Below the pieces are notes generated by a model. That model did not search any database. It saw only the letters and a list, made by a program, of their open reading frames with translations, and was not told the DNA's origin. Below, in pieces: positions 24,048 through 33,800 of a DNA stretch of 64,000 nt. Position 1 is the first letter of the stretch, and each line of letters starts with the position of its first letter. The stretch is from Chitinophagaceae bacterium (GTDB taxonomy: Bacteria > Bacteroidota > Bacteroidia > Chitinophagales > Chitinophagaceae): positions 1-64,000 of the forward strand of contig SEAC01000020.1 in assembly GCA_004173235.1 (NCBI GenBank), written 5' to 3'. The position numbers and the translations under genes were made by a program.

Positions 24048-27000
24048 ATGAGACTTTTCCTGCTCTCACTGCTTTGCCTTTGCGCGGCGGCATCCGTTCA
24101 AGCACAAGGTTTCAACTTTTCCTGCGCCCGAGACACTACCCTCAGAAGTTGTGATCCGGTGTGCGTGAACCTCCAGGCGAAGGTGCCCGACCTTCGTGCG
24201 AACACGAGCACTTATAACGTGGCTCCGTTGTCGAACGTCTCGGGTTGTTTCATCCCATACGTGCAGCCCGACGACCCGGCGGGACAGGCCACCAGCCTCG
24301 TGATCGACGACAAGTACAGCACGGCCATCAACATCGGCTTTACATTTCCCTTCTTCGGAACCAACTATACGCAGTGTGTGGCCAGCACCAACGGACTGGT
24401 ATCCTTCGATATTTCGAAAGCCACCCAGTTCAGCCACTACGCGATGCTGCGCAACGGCGGTACGCTTTCGGCCACGTCCGGTGTGCCGCAAGACCTGCCC
24501 AGCACCTTGTACGACAAGCTGCTGATCATGGGCCCTTACCACGACATAAACCCGGCAACGACTACCTCGCCCAACCGCCGCATCCAATACCAAGTGTTCG
24601 GCGTTGCGCCGTATCGCCGCTGGATCCTGAGCTTTTATAAAGTGCCGCAGTTCAGCTGCAGCAACCTTATTGAGAATACGCATCAGATCGTGCTCTACGA
24701 ATCCACCGGTATCGTGGAAGTATTCGTATTCAGCCGCCAGTCCTGCAGCGCATGGAACCAGGGCCGCGCGATGATCGGTATGCAGAACGAGTCGCGCACG
24801 TCGGCCATCATGGCGCCGGGGCGCAAGGCTTCCGACCCGGTATGGGAAGGATTGAACATGAACGAATCCTGGCGCTTTGTTCCGGCTTCGGGCGGATCGC
24901 TGCTCAAGCGGGTTGAGTTGTTTGATATGACCGGCACGCTCGTTGGGCTGGGAACCGTAGGCACGAGTGCCAACGGCGCCACCAGCGTCGAGTTCCCGAA
25001 CATTTGCGTTTCCACGGTCGGCTCCACGCCGTTCCGCATGCGCGCCGTTTACGAAAAGATCGACGACCCAAGCGTGGAGATCTACGGCAACGACACCATC
25101 CGCATCAACCGCCCGGGCCTTCCGTTCTCGATCGGGGTGGTTTCTGCTGCGGCTACCTGCACCACGCCTTCCTCCATCACGCTCACACCTCAGCCCGGTG
25201 GTGGCGTTCCTCCCTTCACGTATGCCATCGCACCTTTCGGCAACCCCGCCGGTGTATACCAATCGGCCAACGTGTTCCTGGGTGTTGCTCCCGGCCTCTA
25301 TAATGCCTTTGTAAAAGACGCTACCGGTTGCGAATCTTCTCAGCCCATCTTCGTGAACTTCGGGGCCGCGGGCATTGCCGGTTCGGCAACGAGTACGCCA
25401 TCGGGCTGTACGGTGCCCACCGGAACGGTAACGGCTACCTGGATCAGTGGCGGTACCGCTCCCTATACGTACCAGCTCAATTCGGGCGCCATCCAGAATG
25501 ACGGCAACTTCACAGCGGTACCTTCCGGCTCACACGTGGTGACCATTCGCGACAACGCAGGTTGCCTCACGCAAATCACGGTCAACGTGGGCATCAACAA
25601 CAACCCCACGGCATCGGCCACGAGCACCGCCTCCGGTTGCACCGTCAACAACGGCAGCATTACCGCAACGGCGCTAACCGGCCTCGCACCTTATACCTAT
25701 GCACTCGATGGCAGCACTACCTACCAGGCTTCGAACGTATTCAACAACGTGGGCGTAGGACCGCATACCGTTACGGTGAAAGACGCGGGCGGTTGCACGG
25801 TTACCATCAATGCTCCGGTGGCCCAAACAGCCAACCCATCGGCATCGGCTACGGTAACGGCCACGGGTTGCGGCGCGCCTTCGGGCACGGCCACGCTCAC
25901 GGCTACCGGCGGCATCGCACCCTATACTTATTGCCTCGGACCTTCTGGCGCCACTTCCTGCCAGACCGCGGCACTGCTCACGGGCCTTCCGGCCGGACAG
26001 CAGTTCCTCAGCGTGAAAGACGCGAACGGCTGCGTAGGCATCGTAGACATCACGATCCCCACCAGCACGCCTCCCACGGCAACTGCAACCAGCACGGCTT
26101 CGGGTTGTACGCCTTCCGGCACCATCACGGTTACACCCGCCGGCGGCCTTGCTCCCTACACCTACCAGCTCGACGCGGGCACCGCTCAAAATACCAACGT
26201 GTTCACCGCGGTTGGAACGGGCAACCACACGATCGTCATCACCGATGCGCGGTCTTGCTCGGTTACCATCAACGTGGTCGTTGGCGGCACAACGCCTCCT
26301 GCGGCAACTGCGGCCACCACGGTTTCGGGTTGTAACCCTGCCAGCGGCACCATAACGGTAACCGCTACGGGAACTGCTCCGTTCACCTACGCCTTGGGCA
26401 CCGGAACCTTCCAGCCGTCGAACGCCTTCACGGGTCTTGCGGCCGGCAACTATTCGATCCAGGTGCGCGATAACGTGGGCTGTACTTCAACCATCACTGC
26501 TACGGTGGGCTCTTCGCCTGCGGTTGCTGCATCGGCAACGGCGGCCAACACGCTTTGCACTTCGAACACGGGTTCCGTAAGCGTTACCGCAACTGCGGGC
26601 ACTGCGCCTTACACCTACACGCTCAGCGGCACGTCCACTGCGCAGCCTTCTAACCAGTTCAACAACCTCGCTGCCGGTAGCTACACCGTTACCGTAACCG
26701 ACGCGCTCGGTTGCACTGCCGCAACGGCGCCGGTAACTGTTGGTCAAACGAACAATATCACGATCACTCCTGCCACATCCATCGTTTCGGGTTGCGTGGG
26801 CACATCGCAAACGGTGTCGCTTACTACCAACGCTTCGTCGGTAAGCTGGTCGCCTGCAACAGGCGTGGCCAACCCCGCTTCTGCAAACACGTCGATCACC
26901 ATCGGCACAGCGCCCACGTATACGGTTACGGCCGGCACCGGTGCATGCACCGCCACGGCTACGGTAACGGTTCAGGCCGTTCAGCCTCCGCAGGTAAATG

Positions 27001-27503
27001 CCGGTGCGCAGCAATATATCCAGGTAGGTGATTCGGTTCGCCTCCTTGCAGCCGTTTCGCCCACAGGCACCTACAGCTATTCCTGGTCGCCGGGCATCAC
27101 GCTCCGCGATTCCACGGTGCTGCAACCCTGGGCACGCCCCGCGGTAACTACTGCTTACACGCTCACCGTTACCACGCCGCAAGGTTGCGTGGGCCGCGAC
27201 AGCGTTACCGTAGTTATACTGGGCGATTGCATCGACCCGCACAACGCTTTCACGCCCAACGGCGACGGCATCAACGACAACTGGCTGGTGACGAACGGCG
27301 CAGGCTGCACCACCAGGATCGTGGCGCAGGTGTTCAACCGCTATGGTGGCCGGGTGTATGAAAACCAGAACTACCGCGGCGACTGGAACGGCACCTACCA
27401 GGGCAAACACATCGCAGATGGCACTTATTACTACCAGGTGGTTTATTACATGACGGACGGACGGATCGTCACCCGTCGCGGAGACGTAACCATTGTTCGC
27501 TAA
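24048..27503 (+). CDS. SprB-repeat gliding/adhesin-like protein with type B T9SS domain
   Basis: 1151 residues. Signal peptide 1-20 ends VQAQ. Residues 21 to about 365 form an N-terminal beta-rich domain (NFSCARDTTLRSC, then STNGLVSFD, GPYHDINPATT, ENTHQIVLYE). Next come seven to eight SprB-type repeats of about 75 residues with the pattern TASGC...GTITVT..GG.APYTY.LD...NVF..V..G.HTV.V.D..GC. A PKD/Ig-like region follows. The last ~85 residues (NAFTPNGDGINDNW to DVTIVR) are a gliding-type CHU_C domain, which targets proteins to T9SS. It is probably a cell-surface filament or adhesin. A PorP/SprF-like gene follows by 21 bp, the usual partner. Confidence 0.9.
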   Translation: MRLFLLSLLCLCAAASVQAQGFNFSCARDTTLRSCDPVCVNLQAKVPDLRANTSTYNVAPLSNVSGCFIPYVQPDDPAGQATSLVIDDKYSTAINIGFTFPFFGTNYTQCVASTNGLVSFDISKATQFSHYAMLRNGGTLSATSGVPQDLPSTLYDKLLIMGPYHDINPATTTSPNRRIQYQVFGVAPYRRWILSFYKVPQFSCSNLIENTHQIVLYESTGIVEVFVFSRQSCSAWNQGRAMIGMQNESRTSAIMAPGRKASDPVWEGLNMNESWRFVPASGGSLLKRVELFDMTGTLVGLGTVGTSANGATSVEFPNICVSTVGSTPFRMRAVYEKIDDPSVEIYGNDTIRINRPGLPFSIGVVSAAATCTTPSSITLTPQPGGGVPPFTYAIAPFGNPAGVYQSANVFLGVAPGLYNAFVKDATGCESSQPIFVNFGAAGIAGSATSTPSGCTVPTGTVTATWISGGTAPYTYQLNSGAIQNDGNFTAVPSGSHVVTIRDNAGCLTQITVNVGINNNPTASATSTASGCTVNNGSITATALTGLAPYTYALDGSTTYQASNVFNNVGVGPHTVTVKDAGGCTVTINAPVAQTANPSASATVTATGCGAPSGTATLTATGGIAPYTYCLGPSGATSCQTAALLTGLPAGQQFLSVKDANGCVGIVDITIPTSTPPTATATSTASGCTPSGTITVTPAGGLAPYTYQLDAGTAQNTNVFTAVGTGNHTIVITDARSCSVTINVVVGGTTPPAATAATTVSGCNPASGTITVTATGTAPFTYALGTGTFQPSNAFTGLAAGNYSIQVRDNVGCTSTITATVGSSPAVAASATAANTLCTSNTGSVSVTATAGTAPYTYTLSGTSTAQPSNQFNNLAAGSYTVTVTDALGCTAATAPVTVGQTNNITITPATSIVSGCVGTSQTVSLTTNASSVSWSPATGVANPASANTSITIGTAPTYTVTAGTGACTATATVTVQAVQPPQVNAGAQQYIQVGDSVRLLAAVSPTGTYSYSWSPGITLRDSTVLQPWARPAVTTAYTLTVTTPQGCVGRDSVTVVILGDCIDPHNAFTPNGDGINDNWLVTNGAGCTTRIVAQVFNRYGGRVYENQNYRGDWNGTYQGKHIADGTYYYQVVYYMTDGRIVTRRGDVTIVR

Positions 27504-27524
27504 TACCAAACCAGGAGACCCAAC

Positions 27525-28424
27525 ATGAAAAAGAACCTATTGACCCTCGTGCTGTCGCTTTCGGTGCTGTTTGGTGCGGCGCAGCAGTTACCCGTGTTCA
27601 GTTTGTACGACCTGCACCCAACGATGCACAACCCGGCAACGGCCGGCGTGCGCGGGTACGGCTCCATCGGCGGCGCCTTCCGCACGCAGTGGTCGTCCAT
27701 TTCGGGCGCACCGCAAACGACGCTGATCTTCGGCAACACCTACATTCCCAAAGCGAACCTGGGCATCGGCGGCTATGTGTACAACGACGTCACCGGCCCC
27801 ACGCGCCGCACCGGTTTGCAGATGGCGTATTCGTACATCATCAAGATGCAGAATGAAAGCAAGCTCTCCTTCGGCATCGAAGGACGCCTGCAGCAATATT
27901 CGCTCGACCACGCCAAGATCTCCAACGCACTCAGCTCCACCGACCCCGTGCTGGCCGGTAAGGAAAGCCAGTTTCGCGGTGATGCCGGCTTCGGCGTTGC
28001 ATTTACCCACCCGCGCTTCCAGATCGGCGCTTCGGTGAGCCAGCTCATTCAAAGCAAGCTTCGCTTCACGGATGCCAATGCGGCACCCATCGAGGCACGC
28101 AACTACCGCCACTTTTTTGCACACGGTTATTATGACTGGCAGGTGGATGAGGTGACCAACATCTACCCGAACTTCCTGGCCGTGTACCTTCCCAACGCCC
28201 CCGTTGAATTCCAGGGCGGCGTGCGCGTGGAGCACAACCACCTGTTCTGGTACGGCATCGCCCTGCGTGTCAACCAATCGTGGATGGGCAGTGTAGGCGT
28301 GAAGGTGAAAAAGAAGTTCAACATCGGCTACTCGATCGACCTGTACCGCAAGCCCGTAAGCGTTTTCGACGGCGGCGGCTCGGCCCACGAGATCATGCTC
28401 CGCTACGATTTCCTTCGCAAGTAA
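27525..28424 (+). CDS. PorP/SprF-family type IX secretion membrane protein
   Basis: 299 residues with signal peptide 1-18 (ends FGAAQ). QLPVFSLYDLHPTMHNPATAG and the beta-strand-rich remainder with NTYIPKANLGIGGYVYND are typical of the family, which forms outer-membrane beta-barrels helping specific T9SS cargo to the surface. It ends in an outer-membrane-like strand (EIMLRYDFLRK). It starts 21 bp after the SprB-repeat gene, with a partial AGGAGA Shine-Dalgarno match, unusual here. It probably serves that protein, and perhaps the paralogue at 30845. Confidence 0.9.
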   Translation: MKKNLLTLVLSLSVLFGAAQQLPVFSLYDLHPTMHNPATAGVRGYGSIGGAFRTQWSSISGAPQTTLIFGNTYIPKANLGIGGYVYNDVTGPTRRTGLQMAYSYIIKMQNESKLSFGIEGRLQQYSLDHAKISNALSSTDPVLAGKESQFRGDAGFGVAFTHPRFQIGASVSQLIQSKLRFTDANAAPIEARNYRHFFAHGYYDWQVDEVTNIYPNFLAVYLPNAPVEFQGGVRVEHNHLFWYGIALRVNQSWMGSVGVKVKKKFNIGYSIDLYRKPVSVFDGGGSAHEIMLRYDFLRK

Positions 28425-28444
28425 TGGATACACCTTTCTGAACA

Positions 28445-28469
28445 ACCCCGGCCCCGCGCCGGGGTTTTT
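28445..28469 (+). terminator. Terminator after the PorP/SprF gene
   Basis: Stem CCCCGGC/GCCGGGG, loop CCCGC, then TTTTT. Confidence 0.8.
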
Positions 28470-28486
28470 CGTGCGTGCAAAAGGCG

Positions 28487-28494
28487 TAAATTTG
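28487..28494 (+). promoter_or_regulatory. Candidate -7 box of the rel gene
   Basis: TAAATTTG ends six bases before the ATG at 28501, which would make the mRNA nearly leaderless. The -33 element is not clear and would overlap the preceding terminator tail. Confidence 0.35.
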
Positions 28495-28500
28495 AAAGGC

Positions 28501-30729
28501 ATGGAAACTGTAGCGCAGGCACCGAAATACAACCTTAACGAAGAACAGGAAAAACGCCTCATCCTCCGCGAATACCGGGCACTACTGCGCTGCCTGAAAA
28601 GCCGCATCAAGCCTGGCGACCGGAAAATGATCCGCCAGGCATTCGAGATGGCTGCGGAAGCGCACAAGTCGATGCGCCGCAAGAGCGGCGAGCCCTATAT
28701 TTTGCACCCGCTGGCCGTTGCCCGCATCTGCGTGGAAGAGATCGGCCTCGGCGTGCGCTCCACCATCTGCTCGCTGCTGCACGACACCGTGGAAGACACC
28801 GACGTAACGCTCGAGGATGTGCAACGCGAATTCGGTTCCGAGATCGCCCGCATCGTTGATGGGCTCACCAAGATTTCCACCGTGGTGGATGTGAATGCGT
28901 CGCAGCAGGCCGAAAACTTTCGCAAGATCCTGCTGACGCTCACCGACGACCCGCGCGTGATCATCATCAAGCTCGCCGACCGACTGCACAACATGCGCAC
29001 GCTCGATTCGATGAAGCAGGAAAAGCAGCTGAAGATCGCATCGGAAACCGTGTACGTGTACGCCCCGCTGGCACACCGCATGGGCCTCTACAACATCAAG
29101 ACCGAGATGGAGGACCTGTCGATGAAGTACCTGGAGCCGGACACCTACCGCTCGCTGGCGCGCAAGCTTGCCGAAACGAAGCGCGAGCGCACCCGCTACA
29201 TCAACGAATTTATCAAGCCGCTGCAGGATAAGCTCACTGCCTCCGGCTTCACGTTTGAAATCTATGGCCGCCCGAAAAGCATTCATTCCATCTGGAACAA
29301 GATGAAGAAGAAGGGCGTTGCCTTCGAGGAGGTATACGACCTCTTTGCCATCCGCGTGCTGCTCACATCCACTCCCGAAAAAGAAAAAGAAGAATGCTGG
29401 AAGGTGTACTCGATGATCACCGATGAATACACCCCTTCGCCCGAGCGCCTCCGCGACTGGCTGTCGAACCCGAAGAGCAATGGCTATGAAGCCCTGCACA
29501 CCACGGTGATGGGGCCTCAGGGCAAGTGGGTGGAAGTGCAGATCCGCACGAAGCGGATGAACGAGATTGCCGAGAAGGGCCTCGCCGCGCACTACAAGTA
29601 CAAGGAAGGGCAGGCCGATGAGAGCCGCTTCGACAAATGGTTCAACCAGATCCGCGAGGTGCTCAATTCGAATGATACCGACTCGGTGGATTTCCTCCAG
29701 GATTTCAAGACCAGCTTCCTTGCCGAGGAGATCTACGTGTATACGCCGAAAGGGGAGGTGAAGATGCTGCCCACCGGCGCCACCGCCCTGGATTTTGCGT
29801 TCGCCGTGCACAGCATGGTGGGTGCGCGCACCATCGGGGCCAAGGTAAATCACAAGCTCGTGCCCATTTCGCACAAGCTGCGCTCCGGCGACCAGGTGGA
29901 GATCATCACCTCCAACAAGCAAAAGCCCAACGAGGGCTGGCTCGATTTCGTGGTAACGGCGAAGGCGCGAACGAAGATCAAAGACGCGTTGAAGGAGGAG
30001 AAGCGCACCGTTGCGGAAGAAGGCAAGTACATCCTGCAGCGCAAGCTCGATGGAATGGGCGCGTCGATGAGCCAGCACAACACCGACGAGATCGCGAATT
30101 TTTATAAATACTCCTCGTCGCTCGAACTGTTCTACCAGATCGCCATCAAGGCCGTCGACCTGAAGGAGCTGAAGGAATTCAAGGTCACCGGCGACCGTCT
30201 CGATGCCCCGAAGCCCGTGAAGCTGCCCGAGCACAAGCACGAGCCGCATTACACGCCCAAGAAAGACACGGAGCTGATCATCTTCGGGGAGAGCTCCGAC
30301 AAGATCGTGTACAACCTGGCCAACTGTTGCAAGCCCATCCCCGGCGACGATGTTTTTGGCTTCGTCACCACAGGCAAGGGGCTCACCATCCACCGCACCA
30401 ATTGCCCCAACGCCGCCAAGCTGATGGCCAGCTACGGCCACCGGATCGTAAAAACGAAATGGGCCAAGAACAAGGAAATCTCCTTCCTGACGGGCCTCCG
30501 CATCATCGGTTTGGACGATGTGGGCGTGGTGAGCAAGATCACGAACCTCATTTCCGGCGAGCTGCGGATCAACATCGCGGCCATCACGATCGAGGCGAAA
30601 GAGGGCGTTTTCGAGGGCAGTATCAAGCTTTTTGTGCATGACAGGGATGAGCTGGACGCCCTCGTAGACAAGCTGAAAAGCCTCCACGGGATTCAGTCGG
30701 TGGACCGTTTCGACACCGAAACGCTCTGA
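28501..30729 (+). CDS. Bifunctional (p)ppGpp synthetase/hydrolase, Rel/SpoT family
   Basis: 742 residues from ATG 28501; an upstream ATG adds ten residues that contain the promoter box. Domains in order: HD hydrolase (YILHPLAVA, LLHDTVEDT), nucleotidyltransferase (GRPKSIHSIWNKM, DLFAIRVL, NPKSNGYEALHTTV, VEVQIRTKRM), TGS (VYTPKGEVKMLP), a Cys-containing conserved region (NCCKPIPGDDVFGFV) and C-terminal ACT domain. RLRD precedes NPKSNGY where bifunctional enzymes have RxKD and monofunctional RelA has ExDD, so it should both make and degrade the stringent-response alarmone. It is transcribed between two surface-protein genes. Confidence 0.93.
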   Translation: METVAQAPKYNLNEEQEKRLILREYRALLRCLKSRIKPGDRKMIRQAFEMAAEAHKSMRRKSGEPYILHPLAVARICVEEIGLGVRSTICSLLHDTVEDTDVTLEDVQREFGSEIARIVDGLTKISTVVDVNASQQAENFRKILLTLTDDPRVIIIKLADRLHNMRTLDSMKQEKQLKIASETVYVYAPLAHRMGLYNIKTEMEDLSMKYLEPDTYRSLARKLAETKRERTRYINEFIKPLQDKLTASGFTFEIYGRPKSIHSIWNKMKKKGVAFEEVYDLFAIRVLLTSTPEKEKEECWKVYSMITDEYTPSPERLRDWLSNPKSNGYEALHTTVMGPQGKWVEVQIRTKRMNEIAEKGLAAHYKYKEGQADESRFDKWFNQIREVLNSNDTDSVDFLQDFKTSFLAEEIYVYTPKGEVKMLPTGATALDFAFAVHSMVGARTIGAKVNHKLVPISHKLRSGDQVEIITSNKQKPNEGWLDFVVTAKARTKIKDALKEEKRTVAEEGKYILQRKLDGMGASMSQHNTDEIANFYKYSSSLELFYQIAIKAVDLKELKEFKVTGDRLDAPKPVKLPEHKHEPHYTPKKDTELIIFGESSDKIVYNLANCCKPIPGDDVFGFVTTGKGLTIHRTNCPNAAKLMASYGHRIVKTKWAKNKEISFLTGLRIIGLDDVGVVSKITNLISGELRINIAAITIEAKEGVFEGSIKLFVHDRDELDALVDKLKSLHGIQSVDRFDTETL

Positions 30730-30844
30730 CGCCGTTTTACGGGAAATCGCCGAAAAAAGCTGGGAATTCGTTAAAATTTATATTAACTTGTAGCCAATTT
30801 TTCGGTATTTCCACTTAAACATACTTGCCAAATAATAAGCTGCT

Positions 30845-33800
30845 ATGAAACTACGCATCGCCCTGCTGGCTGCTTTTGTTGTTTTGTTCCAATTTGCGAC
30901 ACGCGCGCAGGGATATAACTTTAGTTGTACCCGCGACACCATCGTACAAAGTTGCGTGGTGCCCGTTTGCTTCCCCCTGTCTACCAAAGTGCCGGACATT
31001 CACGGCCAGACGGACGACTACGAAGTGGTTCAAATAGCAGGCCAGGGGGCCGCACCCGGCAGTTGTTTTTCGCCTTACACGCCACCCGACGATCCCAGCG
31101 GCACATCCGCCTCACTGACCATTGATGATCGGTATAGTTCGGTCATTAACCTTCCTTTCAACTTCAAATTCTGGGGAACCAGCTATAACAGTCTGGTGAT
31201 CAGTACGAACGGGGTGATCTCCTTCGATGTAAGTCTTTCTGGAAACTTTGCGCACTATGCGATGCTCACCAGCGGCACCGGCCTCACAGCGACGGGTACC
31301 AGCGCGGGAGTGAATCTGCCCAGTACGCGATACGATAAGGCTCTGATTATGGGTCCCTACCACGATATCAACCCAGGGGCCACGACTTCGCCGACACGGA
31401 AGATCCAATACCAGATCGTGGGAACGGCGCCCTACCGCCGGTTCGTATTCAGCTTTTATAAAGTTCCGCTCTTTGACTGTACCTCTCAGTTTGAGAATAC
31501 GCATCAGATCGTTCTATATGAGACAACCAATATCATTGAGGTTTTCGTTTTCAGCAAGCAAATTTGCACTACGTGGAACGATGGCAGAGCGATCATCGGC
31601 ATTCAGGATGAAACGCGTGCCCGTGGATTGATGGCACCAGGACGCAGTGCAACCGACCCGCGCTGGGGCACACCGAACATGAACGAAGCCTGGCGTTTTA
31701 TTCCGAAAGGGGGCCCTTCACTCTTGAACAGAATTGAACTGCTTAACAGCTCTGGTTCGGTCATGACCACCGGTGTTGCAGGAACACCATCGGGAGGGCT
31801 GGTACCTGTTTCATTCCCTAATTTCTGCGTACCTGTTTCCAACACCTCCAGCTACATCGTTCGCGCCGTTTATAACGATCCCAACAACCCGGGTGGTTTC
31901 AATTATGGACTCGACACCTTCCGCGTGTCGGTAGTTTCCGGTATCGCTGCAACATCTACGATTGTGCCCGCCGGCTGCTTGCCCAATGGATCGATAACGA
32001 TAAATGTGACATCAGGCACGGGTACCCCGCCCTATACCTATCAACTCGATAGCGGTACTCCGCAGAGCTCCAACGTATTCAACAACCTTCCGGCAGGCAA
32101 CTACACGGTGACCATCAAGGATGCTACGGGTTGCACCAACGTGATGTCCCTAACCGTTGCGCAAATCAACCCGCTGCAGGCAACTGCCGCCACTACGCCG
32201 GCGGCGTGTTCGCCAACCGGAACCATCACGGTGTCGGTGACGGCAGGCGGCACGGGCCCCTACACCTATTCCCTCGACGGCGGCACCCCGCAGTCGAGCC
32301 CCAACTTTACCGGTATCGCCGGCGGCAACCACAACGTAACGGTGACCGACCTTACTACTACCTGCGTGCGCCAGGTTCCCGCGGTGATCAGCAACATCAA
32401 CAACCTGGCTGGCTCGGTGATATCGAGCACGCCTTCCGGATGTACCCCCACGGGCTCCATCACGGTAGCCGGCAGCCTCGGCACGCCTCCTTATACGTAC
32501 AGCATCGACAACGGACCTTTCCAGTCGAGCCCCAGCTTCTTCCCTGTGGGAGTAGGTCTGCACACGATCGTGATCAAGGATGCCGCTACCTGCACCAAAA
32601 CCATCAACGGCATTGTTGCCGCGCTGCCAAAGCCTACGATCGCTACCGTTCCGGTGACCAACGCCGGTTGTAATCCCACGGGCTCCATCACCGTTAACCT
32701 CAATGCAGGCAGCGGCGTGGCACCGTTCACCTACGTGCTCAACCCCGGCGCTGTAAGCCAGTCCACCAACGTGTTCACCGGCCTCGCCGCCGGCACCTAC
32801 ACGGTAGTAGTAACCGACGCCGTTGGTTGCAGCGTGACGCGCAGCAACATCGTAATCACGGCTGCTGCGGCAATTACGGCCACGGCCACGGCTACTCCTT
32901 CCGGTTGCACACCGTCGGGCACCATCACGGTTACGCAAGCAGGCGGTACGGCTCCTTACACGTATACGCTCAACAGCGGCACTCCGCAGAGCTCCAACGT
33001 CTTTACGGCGCTCACTCCCGGCACCTACAACATCGAGGTACGCGACGCCAGTGGTTGCACCGCCACTACTACTGCCACTGTATCTACTACCGGCAGCCTC
33101 ACGGCCACGGGCACCACCACGCCTTCAGGTTGCGCCCCTGCCTCGGGCACCATCACCATTACGGTGCCTGCGGGATCGGGTGTGGCACCCTACACGTATG
33201 CACTCAACAGCGGCACACCGCAATCTTCCAACACCTTCAGCGGAATTGCCGCAGGCAACCATTCGGTTGAAGTGAAAGATTTCGCAGGGTGCTCTTATAC
33301 AGTAAGTGTTACTATCGGAAGCACGCCGGCGCCAACGCTTACGCTGGCCGGCACGCCTTCGGGTTGCTCGCCCATCGGCACCATTACCGCAACCGCGGGT
33401 GCAGGCACGGCTCCGTTCACCTTCTCTCTCGACAACGGTACGTCCCAAAGCTCGAACGTATTCAACGCAGTCGCTTCGGGTCCGCACTCGGTAACGGTAA
33501 CTGATTCGAAAGGTTGCACCGCTACAGCGACCTTCACAACTACAACATATCCTGCCCTGGCTGCAACGATCGCTTCGACCCCATCGGGCTGTACGCCTCC
33601 GAGCGGTACCATTACGGCTACGGTTAACCCCGGCGCGGGCCTGGCTCCGTACACCTTCACACTCGACTCCGGAACGCCACAGGCAACCGGCGCTTACACG
33701 GGCATCACTGCCGGTGCGCACACCGTTGTAGTGGCCGATGCTGCAGGTTGCACCGTAACCCTCACCACCACAGTGACCGCACCTGCTCCGCTTGCAGGAA

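Noticed and set aside
28582..30687. 701-codon antisense frame opposite the rel gene
   Set aside because: Same artefact of GC-rich third positions; no start context or family similarity.
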